From contig JAUJOF010000005.1 in assembly GCA_030447785.1 (NCBI GenBank), positions 29,351 to 93,350 of the forward strand: a stretch of 64,000 bases of DNA, read 5' to 3'. The DNA is from Solirubrobacteraceae bacterium (GTDB lineage Bacteria > Actinomycetota > Thermoleophilia > Solirubrobacterales > Solirubrobacteraceae). Below are positions 23,457 to 32,034 of this stretch, piece by piece. Each line of letters opens with the position of its first letter. The first letter of the stretch is position 1. The notes beneath the pieces are model-generated. The model did not search any database and was not told the DNA's origin. It saw nothing but the letters and a program-made list of their open reading frames with translations. The translations under genes were made by a program, and so were the position numbers.

Positions 23457-24170
23457 GTGTTCGTGGGAAGGGACTGGCTCGCCGAACAGCTCTCCGCCGG
23501 ACGCTCGATCGAGTCGATCGCGCGGGAGGTCGGGAAGGACCCGTCGACGGTGGGCTACTGGGTGCGCAAGCATGGGCTCGTCTCGGTGCACGCGAAGCGC
23601 CACACCAACCGCGGAGTGCTTGACCGTGTCGGCCTGGAGGAGCTCGTCGCTCGTGGCCTCACCACGCGCGAGATCGCCGCGGCGGTCGAGCGCAGCCAAG
23701 GAACCGTCCGCCACTGGCTGAAGCGCTATGGGCTGAAGACAGACGGCGCTCGACGGATCGTCGTCGACGGCGAGAACGGCGCGCGCGACCAGCTGCGCAT
23801 CTGCCGGTCTCACGGCGAGACGACGCACCGCCTTCGCGGTGACGGGGCGTACCGCTGCCTGCGGTGCCGTTCGGAGGCCGTCGCAGAGTGGCGACGCCGG
23901 GTCAAGCAGCGGCTCGTGGCCGAGTGCGGTGGGGGCTGCGCGCTATGTGGCTATGCCCGGCATGCGGCTGTCCTCCAGTTCCATCATCTCGACCCCTCGA
24001 CGAAGGTCTTCGCGATCGGCAGCCGCGGCTTGGGGCGCGCCTTGGCTGAGCTGCGAGCAGAGGCGGCCAAGTGCGTGCTGCTCTGCCCTACATGCCACGC
24101 CGAGGTGGAACTGGGAGCCGCTACGCTTCCGATGTCGCTGCCCCTCCGGGGTAGCTCAGATCCGGGGTAG
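23457..24170 (+). CDS. Helix-turn-helix HNH endonuclease
   Basis: 237 residues. Two N-terminal helix-turn-helix units (SIESIAREVGKDPSTVGYWVRKHGL, then TTREIAAAVERSQGTVRHWLKRYGL) are followed by a zinc-binding CRSHG...CLRCRS segment and a C-terminal HNH nuclease (CALCGYARHAAVLQFHHLDP...LLCPTCHAEVE). The stop codon (24168-24170) is inside the tRNA-Asn gene, and the last codons are a copy of the tRNA 5' end. The gene therefore abuts tRNA-Asn like a homing or tRNA-targeting element. It starts at GTG 23457, six bases after the glycosyltransferase stop. Confidence 0.83.
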   Translation: MFVGRDWLAEQLSAGRSIESIAREVGKDPSTVGYWVRKHGLVSVHAKRHTNRGVLDRVGLEELVARGLTTREIAAAVERSQGTVRHWLKRYGLKTDGARRIVVDGENGARDQLRICRSHGETTHRLRGDGAYRCLRCRSEAVAEWRRRVKQRLVAECGGGCALCGYARHAAVLQFHHLDPSTKVFAIGSRGLGRALAELRAEAAKCVLLCPTCHAEVELGAATLPMSLPLRGSSDPG

Positions 24171-24174
24171 CTCA
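24145..24174 (+). repeat. 14-bp direct repeat of the tRNA-Asn 5' end
   Basis: tccggggtagctca occurs at 24145-24158 and again at 24161-24174, two bases apart. The second copy is the authentic 5' acceptor and D-stem start of tRNA-Asn. The first lies in the final codons of the HNH gene. It may be a scar of insertion next to the tRNA. Confidence 0.85.
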
Positions 24175-24234
24175 ATTAGGCAGAGCCGCACGCTGTTAAC
24201 GTGAAGGTTGTGGGTTCGAGTCCCACCCCCGGAG
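24161..24234 (+). tRNA. tRNA-Asn(GTT)
   Basis: 74 nt: acceptor TCCGGGG/CCCCGGA with G discriminator, D-arm with AATTAGG, anticodon stem CACG/CGTG around CTGTTAA (anticodon GTT), and T-arm GTGGG-TTCGAGT-CCCAC. CCA is not encoded. The top base pair of the anticodon stem is mismatched (G-A). The HNH gene's stop lies within its first ten bases, so processing must separate mRNA and tRNA if they are co-transcribed. Confidence 0.93.
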
Positions 24235-24243
24235 CTTCGACAT

Positions 24244-24266
24244 AGGCCCCGCTGCCAGCGGGGCCT
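24244..24266. terminator. Bidirectional hairpin between tRNA-Asn and dnaG
   Basis: Perfect inverted repeat aggccccgctg / cagcggggcct around a single C. It lies between two convergent units, tRNA-Asn on plus and dnaG on minus. No long T-run follows, as is usual in very GC-rich genomes. Confidence 0.7.
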
Positions 24267-24282
24267 CGTCATTCTCGAAGGC

Positions 24283-26130
24283 TCAGGTGACGGCGTCGGG
24301 GTGCGACCCCTCCTCGTTGGCGCGCTGGATGGCCGCGTCGAAGCGGATGCGCAGCTCCTCGCGGCGGCGGGCCAGCTCGGCCACGCTGGTGCCGGCCGAG
24401 CGGGCGGCGGCCAGCTCGCGCTCGGAGCGGGCGAGGGCGAGCTGCAGGCGCTGGGCCTCGAAGGCCGCCGGTGAGGCGGTGAGGCGATCGGCGCGGACGG
24501 TCAGCTCGGCCAGCAGCGACGCGAGCGTCGGATCGTCGTCGGGTAGGTCGGCGGTGGGCTGGTCGAGGTGCTCGAGCAGGTGCGCGGCCACGCGGCGCGA
24601 CAGCTCGCCGGTGAGGTCGCGCTCGGGCTCGAGCTCGCTGAGGGCCTCGCGCCCGAGGCCGGGCAGCGCGATGCAGTAGGCCAGGAAGGCGCGCTCCGCG
24701 TGCTCGCGGCGCTCCAGCGCGGGGCGGGCGGGCGGGGGCGGCGATCCGTCGACCTTCCCCCCACCCGCGGCACGACCGCCGGCCCCGCCGCCACGCGCCA
24801 CCGCGCCGGCACCGGCCCTCGCGCGCCCGTCTGTCCTGCCCAGCAGCGAGGTGACCGTCTCGGGCTCGAGGTCCATGCGGTCGGCGATCAGCCGCGTGAG
24901 CTCCTCACGCAGCACCGAGGCGGGCAGCGGGGCGAGGACGGGGCGCAGCTCGCCCAGCACGACGTCCTTGCCCTCCGCGCTCGACAGGTCGCCGGTGCGC
25001 AGCGCGCGCTCCACGCGAAAGCGCACGAAGGCCACCGACCGCTCCACGGCCGCGCGCATCGCCCCGGCGCCGTCGCGGGCGATGAGGTCGGCCGGGTCGA
25101 GGCCTTCGGGCAAGGGCACCACGCGCAGCTCCAGGCGCCGCCCGGCGGCGACCTGGGCGGCGCGCACCATCGCGGCCTCGCCCGCGCTGTCGGCGTCCAG
25201 GGCCAGCAGCACGGTGGGCGCCAGGCGCGACAGCTCGCCCACCTGCTCCTCGGTCAGGGCCGTGCCCATGATGCCCACCGCGTTGTGCAGCCCGCCCTGG
25301 TGCAGGGCGAGCACGTCGGTGTAGCCCTCCGCGGCGATCACCTGGCCGGCCTTGGCGGCGTGGGCGCGCGCGAGGTCGGCGCCGAAGACCATCGCACCCT
25401 TGTGGAAGAGGTCCCCCTCGGGCGAGTTGAGGTACTTCGGGCCGCGGCCGTCGTCCATGCGCCGTCCGGCGAAGCCCAGCACGCGCCCGCGCGGGTCGCA
25501 CAGCGGGAAGGTGATCTGCGCGCGGAAGCGATCATAGACGCGCCCACCGCCCTGGGGGCGCTGCACCAGGCCCGCGTCGTACAGCTCCTTGGCGCCGAAG
25601 CCGCTGCGCTGGGAGGCCAGCATCACCGTGTCCCACCGCGACGGCGCGTAGCCCACCCGGAACTCGCGCAGGGTGGCCTCCTCCAGCCCCCGCTCGGCGA
25701 GGTAGGCCCGCGCGCGCGCCGCCTCGTCGGACTCCCACAGGTGGCGCACGTAGAAGGCCGCGGTGCGCTCCAGCAGCTCGTGCAGGCGCTCGCGCCGGCG
25801 GCGGCGCTCGGCCGCCTGGGGATCCTCGGCCTCGTGCACGAGCTCGATGTTGAAGCGCTCGGCCAGCGCCTGGACGGCGTCGGCGAAGTCCAGGCCCTCG
25901 GTCTCCTGCACGAAGCGGAACACGTCGCCACCCGCCCCGCAGCCGAAGCAGTGGTACATCTTCTTGGACGGGCTGATTCCGAAGGACGGGGTGCGCTCGT
26001 CGTGAAAGGGACAGCGGCCCTGCCAGCGGTCCCCGCCGGCGCGGCGCAGCTCGGTACGCGGGGAGACCACCCCGACCATGTCGACGGCGTCGCGCACCCG
26101 CTCGATCGACTCCTTGGTGAAGCGCGCCAT
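24283..26130 (-). CDS. dnaG: DNA primase
   Basis: Synthesises RNA primers at the replication fork. 615 residues. N-terminal CHC2 zinc finger with C40, H43, C61 and C64 (CPFH...CFGC), then the catalytic TOPRIM core (about residues 160-380; the EGYTD motif near 270 and the LALDADSAGEAA acidic motif near 310). A Gly/Ala/Arg-rich linker (about 445-480) precedes the C-terminal helicase-binding domain. It follows dgt with a 43-bp gap on the same strand, the conserved actinobacterial dgt-dnaG order. Confidence 0.96.
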   Translation of the reverse strand: MARFTKESIERVRDAVDMVGVVSPRTELRRAGGDRWQGRCPFHDERTPSFGISPSKKMYHCFGCGAGGDVFRFVQETEGLDFADAVQALAERFNIELVHEAEDPQAAERRRRRERLHELLERTAAFYVRHLWESDEAARARAYLAERGLEEATLREFRVGYAPSRWDTVMLASQRSGFGAKELYDAGLVQRPQGGGRVYDRFRAQITFPLCDPRGRVLGFAGRRMDDGRGPKYLNSPEGDLFHKGAMVFGADLARAHAAKAGQVIAAEGYTDVLALHQGGLHNAVGIMGTALTEEQVGELSRLAPTVLLALDADSAGEAAMVRAAQVAAGRRLELRVVPLPEGLDPADLIARDGAGAMRAAVERSVAFVRFRVERALRTGDLSSAEGKDVVLGELRPVLAPLPASVLREELTRLIADRMDLEPETVTSLLGRTDGRARAGAGAVARGGGAGGRAAGGGKVDGSPPPPARPALERREHAERAFLAYCIALPGLGREALSELEPERDLTGELSRRVAAHLLEHLDQPTADLPDDDPTLASLLAELTVRADRLTASPAAFEAQRLQLALARSERELAAARSAGTSVAELARRREELRIRFDAAIQRANEEGSHPDAVT

Positions 26131-26173
26131 CAGGAGGGTGCCAGGGTTCGGGGGGTCGTACGCGCCACGGGCC

Positions 26174-27214
26174 TCAGGGCTCGAAGGGTTGGGGCACGCT
26201 GAGGCCGGTGAAGACCCGCACCGCGTAGCGGTCGGTCATGCCCGCCACGTAGTCGGTCACGCGCTGGGCCAGGTCGGCGTCGGGCGCCCCCCGGCCATCG
26301 GGCAGCTCCCCGGGCCGGTCGGCGTAGCGGTGGAACAGGGTCGCCACCACGCGCTCGATCTTGGCGTGCTCGCGCCGCGCGGTCTCGCCCATGTAGACCT
26401 CGGCGAACATGAAGTCGCGCAGCGCGGTCATGGTCGCGCCCGCCGCCTCGCCCTGCACGATGTCCTGTGCCACCGCGGAGGTCTCCACCAGGTCGTGCAC
26501 CAGCGTGTCGATGCGCTGGGAGCCCGTGTCGCCCAGCGCGGCGATGGCCTCCATGGGCAGGCGCTCCTGGGCCAGCACCCCGGCGCGCAGGGCGTCGTCG
26601 ATGTCGTGGTTGAGGTAGGCGACGCGGTCGACCAGGCGCACGATTCGCCCCTCGAGCGTCGCGGGCCGCGGCGCGCGGCCGGAGTGGCAGAGGATGCCGT
26701 CGCGCACCCGCTGGTCGAGGTTGAGCCCCGCGCCCTCGCGCTCCAGGCGCTCGACCACGCGCAGGGAGTGCTCGAAGTGGCGGAAGCCGCGGCCGAAGCG
26801 CTCGGTCAGGCAACGGTCGAGCACCGCCTCCCCGATGTGCCCGAAGGGCGGGTGGCCGAGGTCGTGGCCGAGGCCGATGGCCTCCGTGAGGTCCTCGTTG
26901 AGCCCCAGCGCCCGCGCCACCGTGCGTGAGATCTGGGTGACCTCGATGGTGTGGGTCAGGCGCGTGCGGTAGTGATCGCCCTCGGGCGCCACGAAGACCT
27001 GCGTCTTGTGCTTGAGCCGGCGGAAGGCCCTGGTGTGCACGATCCGGTCGCGGTCGCGCTGGAAGGGCGAGCGCAGCGCGCAGTCGGGCTCCTCGACGGC
27101 CCGGAGCACCGGCCACGAGCGCGCGGCCAGCGGGGACAGGTGCTCCTCCTCCCACGCGCGCCGGCGGGCGGGCAGCCCGCCGGCCACCGGCCCGATCGTC
27201 GCGTCCACATGCAT
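26174..27214 (-). CDS. dgt: Deoxyguanosinetriphosphate triphosphohydrolase-like protein
   Basis: 346 residues from ATG 27214. Cleaves dNTPs to nucleoside and triphosphate. HD-domain protein: TRLTHTIEVTQISR, then the HD pair in GLGHDLGHPPFGHIGE (about residues 115-127), then VAYLNHDIDDAL. The short actinobacterial form matches the family of dGTPase-like proteins encoded next to dnaG. It is divergent from the small Cys-pair gene at 27380. The frame is open further upstream, but that segment is not protein-like. Confidence 0.93.
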   Translation of the reverse strand: MHVDATIGPVAGGLPARRRAWEEEHLSPLAARSWPVLRAVEEPDCALRSPFQRDRDRIVHTRAFRRLKHKTQVFVAPEGDHYRTRLTHTIEVTQISRTVARALGLNEDLTEAIGLGHDLGHPPFGHIGEAVLDRCLTERFGRGFRHFEHSLRVVERLEREGAGLNLDQRVRDGILCHSGRAPRPATLEGRIVRLVDRVAYLNHDIDDALRAGVLAQERLPMEAIAALGDTGSQRIDTLVHDLVETSAVAQDIVQGEAAGATMTALRDFMFAEVYMGETARREHAKIERVVATLFHRYADRPGELPDGRGAPDADLAQRVTDYVAGMTDRYAVRVFTGLSVPQPFEP

Positions 27215-27379
27215 GGCGGCCGATTCTGGCAGGGGCGGTGGCGGCGGCCCGGAGTTGTCACAGAGTCGGGCGCCGAGCGAGCGTGCCGGGGGTGCGTCGT
27301 GGGTGACGAGTGTGCGGCGGAGTCGCTGAAAATCCTCCCGACAGGCGGCGGGCCGCTTCGGCGCCGGGATGCTGGCGTC

Positions 27380-27709
27380 ATGACCAGCCTGTCGTGCCGC
27401 GCCTGCCCCGTGGTGCGTCCCCTCGTCCTGCGACCGTGGCCTGTCCCCGGCTTCCGCCCGTGCGACGACTGCGCCCTCGACGTCGTGCTGGTCCTCGGCG
27501 CGGACGAGCGCATCCACCGGCTCGAGGTTCTCGAGGAGGACGACCACGTCGCCGTGGAGGCGCTGGTCCTCACGCCCCTGGACCGCCCCTTCGAAGGCCG
27601 GCGCGATCGCTCGAGGAGAGTCTGGCTGGAGCGGCCGCTCGACGCGCGTCGGGTGCTCGACGCGAGTCGGGCCTTCGCGCCGGTGGAGCGCGTGGACGTG
27701 GAGCGGTGA
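27380..27709 (+). CDS. Hypothetical protein with two Cys pairs
   Basis: 109 residues from ATG 27380. The N-terminus has CRAC (residues 6-9) and, 18 residues on, CDDC, which could bind zinc. The remainder is rich in Val, Leu, Asp, Glu and Arg (VLVLGADERIHRLEVLEEDDHVAVEALVL). No family recognised. Codon use fits a coding sequence, but the lack of a clear Shine-Dalgarno and of recognisable relatives keeps confidence modest. It is followed 48 bp downstream by the Uma2 gene. Confidence 0.5.
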   Translation: MTSLSCRACPVVRPLVLRPWPVPGFRPCDDCALDVVLVLGADERIHRLEVLEEDDHVAVEALVLTPLDRPFEGRRDRSRRVWLERPLDARRVLDASRAFAPVERVDVER

Positions 27710-27756
27710 GCGGATCCCGTGGCCGGAGGCCCGTGGCCGCGGGTACCCTCGGCGGC

Positions 27757-28317
27757 ATGGTCCCGCCGCACCTCACCCCGTGGTCGCCCGACCTGGAGAC
27801 CTATCACCGCATGGCCGAGTTGGGCGTCTTCGGGGACGAGCGGGTCGAGTTGCTGGACGGCGTCCTGCACGCCATGAGCCCCAAGGGTCGCGAGCACGAG
27901 CAGGCGCTGAGCTTTCTCACCCGGCGGGCGGTGATGGCGCTCGGGGAGGACTACGAGGTGCGCATCCAGCTCGCCCTCTCCCTGGCCGAGCGCAGCGTGC
28001 CCGAGCCCGATCTGGCCATCGCGAGCTGGGAGATCGAGCGCCCCTACCACCCGGTGACCGCAAACCTGGTTTGCGAGGTGGCCGCCTCCTCGCTGAAGAC
28101 GGACCGCACGACGAAGCTCGCGATCTACGCGCGCTATGCCATCCCCGAGTACTGGGTGGTCGACGTCAACCTCGACGGCCTCAGCCTGGAGCAGCACACC
28201 GAGCCGGTGGGCGAGACCTACGCCCGCACCCGCCTGCTGCGCTCGGGCACCGTCGAGGCCACGCAGGTCCCCTTCGCGCTGGAGCTCGACGACCTATGGG
28301 CCGCGGCGACCCGCTAG
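27757..28317 (+). CDS. Uma2-family (DUF820) PD-(D/E)XK protein
   Basis: 186 residues. Uma2 proteins are putative restriction-like nucleases, very numerous in cyanobacteria and some actinobacteria, with unknown role. The characteristic segments are present: GDERVELLDGVLHAMSPKGREHEQA, SVPEPDLAI, then LVCEVAASSLKTDRTTKLAIYARYAIPEYWVVD, where the Glu, Lys and Asp form the nuclease-like site. It starts at ATG 27757. It is convergent with recO, with 14 bp between the stops. Confidence 0.85.
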   Translation: MVPPHLTPWSPDLETYHRMAELGVFGDERVELLDGVLHAMSPKGREHEQALSFLTRRAVMALGEDYEVRIQLALSLAERSVPEPDLAIASWEIERPYHPVTANLVCEVAASSLKTDRTTKLAIYARYAIPEYWVVDVNLDGLSLEQHTEPVGETYARTRLLRSGTVEATQVPFALELDDLWAAATR

Positions 28318-28331
28318 GGGCACCGCCGCCC

Positions 28332-29066
28332 CTACCCCGCGCTTGCCGACCGCAGGCGGACCCCCGCGTGGTGCTCGGCCATAGCCGCGATGGCCCGCTC
28401 GGCCTGGCGCAGATGGCGCGCGTCGGCAACCGGGCCCTCGGCCAGAGGGTGGCCCAGGGCCCCGGCCAGGAAGGCATGGGCTTCTGGGTCCAGGGGGAAT
28501 GCGCTGGCCTCGCAGGCGCCGCACACCACGCCGCCCGCCGCGCCGGAGAACCCGCTGAGGTGCTCGCGCTCGCCGCAGCTCGCGCAGCCCGCCAGCTGGG
28601 GCGCGAGCCCGGCGGCCAGCAGCAGCTTGAGGCGGAAGGCCAGCTGATTGGCGTGCGTGGCGTGATCGCGATCGCCGCCCACCCCGGCGTCGAGCAGCGC
28701 CAGCTCGGAGCACAGGAGGTGGAAGGCTGCGGGCTGGGGATCGGCGCTGTCGATGAGCCGGGCCGTCGCGTCGCAGGCGCGCGCGGCGGCGTCCAGGGCG
28801 CGGGCGTCCTCGCGCAGATGGCGATGGGGCCGGACGGTGTCGGCACTGGTCACCGTGAGCAGCTCCGAGCGGCCTTCGTACAGGACGAGGTTCGTGCGTG
28901 TGAAGGGCTCCAGACGCCCGCCGAAGCGGCTGCGCGCACGGCGCACGCCCTTGGCGATGGCCGCCACCCGCCCGCGGGCGGGCGTGAGGAGGTGCAGGAT
29001 GCGGTCGGCCTCCCCATAGCGCAGGGAGCGCAGCACCACCGCCTCGAGTTTCAGCGCGCCGGGCAC
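28332..29066 (-). CDS. recO: DNA repair protein RecO
   Basis: Loads RecA onto SSB-coated DNA in the RecFOR pathway. 244 residues from GTG 29066. N-terminal OB fold (EAVVLRSLRYGEADRILHLLTP...GRVAAIAKGVRRARSRFGGRLEPF), helical middle, and a zinc-binding region with CASC and CGAC. Normal length. It is divergent from the glutaredoxin gene, with 36 bp between starts. Confidence 0.93.
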   Translation of the reverse strand: MPGALKLEAVVLRSLRYGEADRILHLLTPARGRVAAIAKGVRRARSRFGGRLEPFTRTNLVLYEGRSELLTVTSADTVRPHRHLREDARALDAAARACDATARLIDSADPQPAAFHLLCSELALLDAGVGGDRDHATHANQLAFRLKLLLAAGLAPQLAGCASCGEREHLSGFSGAAGGVVCGACEASAFPLDPEAHAFLAGALGHPLAEGPVADARHLRQAERAIAAMAEHHAGVRLRSASAG

Positions 29067-29102
29067 GGTTGGCCCTCGCCACCCACTATACTTTGTGAAG
29101 TA

Positions 29103-29357
29103 ATGAGCACGATCACCGTTTACACCACCATTCCCTGTGGCTACTGCACGCGGGTCAAGGCGCTGCTGGACGCCCGTGGCCTCGAGTACCAGGAGATCAA
29201 CCTCGCACGCGACGCGGACGGCCGCATGCAGTTGCTGGAGCGCACCGGCATGATGACCTTCCCGCAGGTCTTCGTCGGCGACGAGCTCGTCGGCGGCTTC
29301 ACCGAGACGCTGCTGGCCGAGCAGACCGGGCGCCTGCAGGAGCTGCTCGCCGCCTGA
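29103..29357 (+). CDS. Glutaredoxin
   Basis: 84 residues. Thioredoxin-fold thiol-disulfide carrier of the NrdH/glutaredoxin type with the redox motif CGYC (C12, C15) after TVYTTIP, and the cis-proline region TFPQVFVG followed by GGFTE. Actinobacteria usually lack glutathione, so it may work with mycothiol or thioredoxin reductase like mycoredoxin. The last 59 bp overlap the 3' end of mutM on the other strand. Leader bases are unusually AT-rich for this genome (ctatactttgtgaagta). Confidence 0.9.
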   Translation: MSTITVYTTIPCGYCTRVKALLDARGLEYQEINLARDADGRMQLLERTGMMTFPQVFVGDELVGGFTETLLAEQTGRLQELLAA

Positions 29358-30186
29358 GGCGCGGGCGGGGCTGGCAGGTCTCGCAGACATAGGTTCCCCG
29401 CCCCGCCGCGACCAGCTTGCGCACGGGACCACCGCACGCCGGGCACGGCCGCCCGGCGCGGCGGTGGACCAGGAACTCGTCCTGGAAGGAGCCGCGCACG
29501 CCGTCGGCGTGGCGGAAGTCGTCGATGGTCGCCCCGCCCGCGTCGATGCCCGCGCGCAGGGCGGCCACGACCGCGTCGCGCAGCGCCTCGAGCTGGGCCG
29601 GGCGCAGCGCCCCGACCGGGCGCAGCGGGTGGATGCGCGCGCGGAACAGGGCCTCGTCGGCGTAGATGTTGCCCACGCCGGCCAGCTTGGTCTGGTCGAG
29701 CAGGAACGCCTTGACGGGAGCGCGGCGCCCACGCGCCAGCGCGCGCAGGGCCGCCGTCGAGAAGGCCTCGCCGAGGGGCTCGACACCCAGCCGGGCGGCG
29801 AAGAAGGCGTCTCGCGCCTCGTGGCCCACCAGCAGCTCGCCGGTGCCAAAGCGCCGTGGGTCGCAGAAGACGATGCGGTGGGTGTCGTGAAGGAGGAAGG
29901 TGACGCGGGCGTGCGGCGGGCGGGCACCCGGCGGGTCGGCCAGCAGCGTTCCTGTCATGCGCAGGTGGGTGGCCAGGAAGACCTCGCCGTGAAGCTCCCA
30001 GGTGAGGTACTTGCCCCGGCGGCTGAGGCGCTCGATCGTCCGGCCCGCCACCGCGGCCTCGATCTCGTGGGGGTGCAGGGGGGCGCACCAGCGCGGGTCG
30101 GCGATGGCCAGCTCAGCCAGCGTGCGTCCCTCGACCATGGGCGCGAGCTGGCGGCGGATGGTCTCGACCTCGGGCAGCTCGGGCAT
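29299..30186 (-). CDS. mutM: Formamidopyrimidine-DNA glycosylase
   Basis: Excises 8-oxoguanine and Fapy lesions. 295 residues from ATG 30186. The PELPEVETI start gives the catalytic Pro2 and Glu3. KFLLDQTKLAGVGNIYADE is the H2TH region, and the zinc finger is CPACGG...CETCQ. The natural end of the family is right after CETCQ; here a basic tail of about 23 residues follows and overlaps the convergent glutaredoxin gene, so the tail may be extra read-through sequence. Confidence 0.94.
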   Translation of the reverse strand: MPELPEVETIRRQLAPMVEGRTLAELAIADPRWCAPLHPHEIEAAVAGRTIERLSRRGKYLTWELHGEVFLATHLRMTGTLLADPPGARPPHARVTFLLHDTHRIVFCDPRRFGTGELLVGHEARDAFFAARLGVEPLGEAFSTAALRALARGRRAPVKAFLLDQTKLAGVGNIYADEALFRARIHPLRPVGALRPAQLEALRDAVVAALRAGIDAGGATIDDFRHADGVRGSFQDEFLVHRRAGRPCPACGGPVRKLVAAGRGTYVCETCQPRPRLRRRAAPAGARSARPAASR

Positions 30187-30241
30187 GTGCGCTGCGAGTA
30201 TGCCTCCAGAGTGCTGCCAGCCGGTGCTGGCAGGATCGTGA

Positions 30242-31435
30242 TCAGTTGCTGCCACCACCTGGGAGGAACGACCGGCCCGGCAGCTCGGGCTCGCTGCGTC
30301 CTCCGCCCAGCCAGGCCAGGACGCTGGCCCCCACGTCGGCCAACGCTCCGTCGTGGCGGCGGCCGGCATGGCCGGGGAAGGCGGCCAGCAGTGGGGCGTG
30401 CTCGCGGGTGTGGTCGGTGTGGGGCGCGAGGGGGTCGCAGCCGTGGTCGGCGCTCAGCACGAGCAGGTCCTCCTCGCCCAGGTGCCCCAGCCACTCCCCC
30501 ACCGCGGCGTCGATGGTCCGCAGCGCGCCGTGGAAGCCCTCGACGTCCTTGCGATGGCCGTAGCGCTGGTCGGTCTCCACCAGGTTGGTGAACACCAGGC
30601 CCGCCTCCAGCTCGCCGACCAGCCGCCCGGTGGCCTCGAGTGCCGCCGCGTTGGTGGCGCCCGGGTGGGCGTCGTCGAAGCCCCGCCCCGCGAACAGGTC
30701 GTGGGTCTTGCCCACCGCGTGCACGGGCACGCCGGCCTCGCGCAGGGCATCGAGGTGCGACGGGCCCGGCGGCGCCACGCTGAAGTCCTTGCGCCCGTCC
30801 GTGCCCGCGAAGGCACCGGGGACGCCCGCGAAGGGGCGGGCGATGACGCGCCCGACGGCGTGCTCGCCGGTCATCACCGTGCGCGCGGCGGCGCAGGCCG
30901 CGTGCAGCTCCTCCTCGCCCAGCACGTCGGTGTGGGCGGCGAGCTGCAGGACGGAGTCCTGCGAGGTGTAGAGGATGGGGTGACCGGTGCGCAGGTGCTC
31001 GGCGCCGAAGTCGTCGATGGCATCAAGCCCGTTGTAGGGGCGGTTGCACAGCAGGTCGGCGCAGCCGATCGCCTCGCGCAGCGTGGCCAGCACCGCGGGC
31101 GGAAATCCCTGCGGGTAGGTCGGCGCGGGCGCCGGGGGGATCACGCCCATGAGCTCCCAGTGGCCGCTGGTGGAGTCCTTGCCCGGGCCCTGAGGCGCCA
31201 GTCGCCCGTGCAGGACGGGCTCGCGCGCCGGCGCGACGCCCTCCAGCGCGAGGATCGAGCCCAGCCCCAGGCGGCCGAGCACCGGGAGGTCGAGTCCGCC
31301 GGCGCTGCGCGCCAGGTGGCCAAGCGTGTCGGTGCCGGCATCGCCGTAGGCCTCGGCGTCGGGTGCCGCCCCCGCCCCGCAGGCATCGAGGACGACCACG
31401 AAGGCGCGCCGGGCGCCCCCGGAGGACCCGTTCAC
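30242..31435 (-). CDS. deoB: Phosphopentomutase
   Basis: Interconverts ribose-1-phosphate (or deoxyribose-1-phosphate) and the 5-phosphate in nucleoside salvage. 397 residues, alkaline-phosphatase superfamily. Metal-binding motifs are visible: LDACGAG near the start, KDSTSGHWELMG containing the phosphorylated Thr, NLVETDQRYGHRKD and SADHGCDP...DHTREHAP. It starts at GTG 31435, overlapping the lipoprotein stop as GTGA, so the two are co-translated. Confidence 0.93.
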   Translation of the reverse strand: MNGSSGGARRAFVVVLDACGAGAAPDAEAYGDAGTDTLGHLARSAGGLDLPVLGRLGLGSILALEGVAPAREPVLHGRLAPQGPGKDSTSGHWELMGVIPPAPAPTYPQGFPPAVLATLREAIGCADLLCNRPYNGLDAIDDFGAEHLRTGHPILYTSQDSVLQLAAHTDVLGEEELHAACAAARTVMTGEHAVGRVIARPFAGVPGAFAGTDGRKDFSVAPPGPSHLDALREAGVPVHAVGKTHDLFAGRGFDDAHPGATNAAALEATGRLVGELEAGLVFTNLVETDQRYGHRKDVEGFHGALRTIDAAVGEWLGHLGEEDLLVLSADHGCDPLAPHTDHTREHAPLLAAFPGHAGRRHDGALADVGASVLAWLGGGRSEPELPGRSFLPGGGSN

Positions 31436-32001
31436 GCCACGGGCTCGCTGAGCTCGATCGACTCGAGGACCTCCTCGAAGACCTCCTCGTCCACCCGTCC
31501 GAAGTCCCGGGGGCGTGCGTAGGCGTCGATGACGTACTCCGAGTCGAAGGCGTAGACGTGCACGGAGTGCACGACGCGCTCGCGGCCCGCGATGGTTCCC
31601 TTCGCCACGATCTCCACGGCCGGGCGGTCGTCGATCTCGGTGACCTCGGAGTCGCGCACCCGAAGGCCGGGGTCGCGCGCCTTCGCGGCGTCGGTGAGAT
31701 TGTCCAGCGCGGCCTGCAGTTCCGCCTCGCTGGCGGGCAGCGGCTCGCTGCGCGGGTAGCGCCACACGCTCAGCACCGCGGTCCCCGTGCTGCTGGCGAT
31801 CACCTGCGGCGGCGAGCCCTCGGTGACCCGCCAGCCGTTGGGCACCCGCAGGGCCAGGCCGGCGTCATCGATCTTCCGCTGCGAGAAGCCGAAGGGCGAC
31901 CCGGGCGTGTCGGCGTCGGGTGGGGGCGTGCGCGCGTTGCCACAGCCGGCGGCGAGCACGCCCGCGGCCAGGAGCGCGAGGAGGGCCGGGAGGCGGCGCA
32001 T
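31432..32001 (-). CDS. Lipoprotein of unknown function
   Basis: 189 residues with a signal peptide and lipobox (LAAGCG, Cys at about residue 20), so anchored to the outer face of the membrane. The mature part (LALRVPNGWRVTEGSPPQVI...TAVLSVWRYPR...VHVYAFDSEYVIDAYARP) resembles small extracytoplasmic beta-sandwich proteins of the PsbP/LpqN type seen in actinobacteria; that match is tentative. It lies between xerD and deoB and is coupled to deoB. Confidence 0.8.
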   Translation of the reverse strand: MRRLPALLALLAAGVLAAGCGNARTPPPDADTPGSPFGFSQRKIDDAGLALRVPNGWRVTEGSPPQVIASSTGTAVLSVWRYPRSEPLPASEAELQAALDNLTDAAKARDPGLRVRDSEVTEIDDRPAVEIVAKGTIAGRERVVHSVHVYAFDSEYVIDAYARPRDFGRVDEEVFEEVLESIELSEPVA

Positions 32002-32034
32002 GGCCGCCCATTGTCTCAGCGCGACCGTGGCGGG

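Noticed and set aside
28318-28331. Long plus-strand frame across Uma2, recO and glutaredoxin (27780-29357)
   Set aside because: It is a shadow of the real genes in other frames; only its last 84 codons (glutaredoxin, from 29103) are coding.
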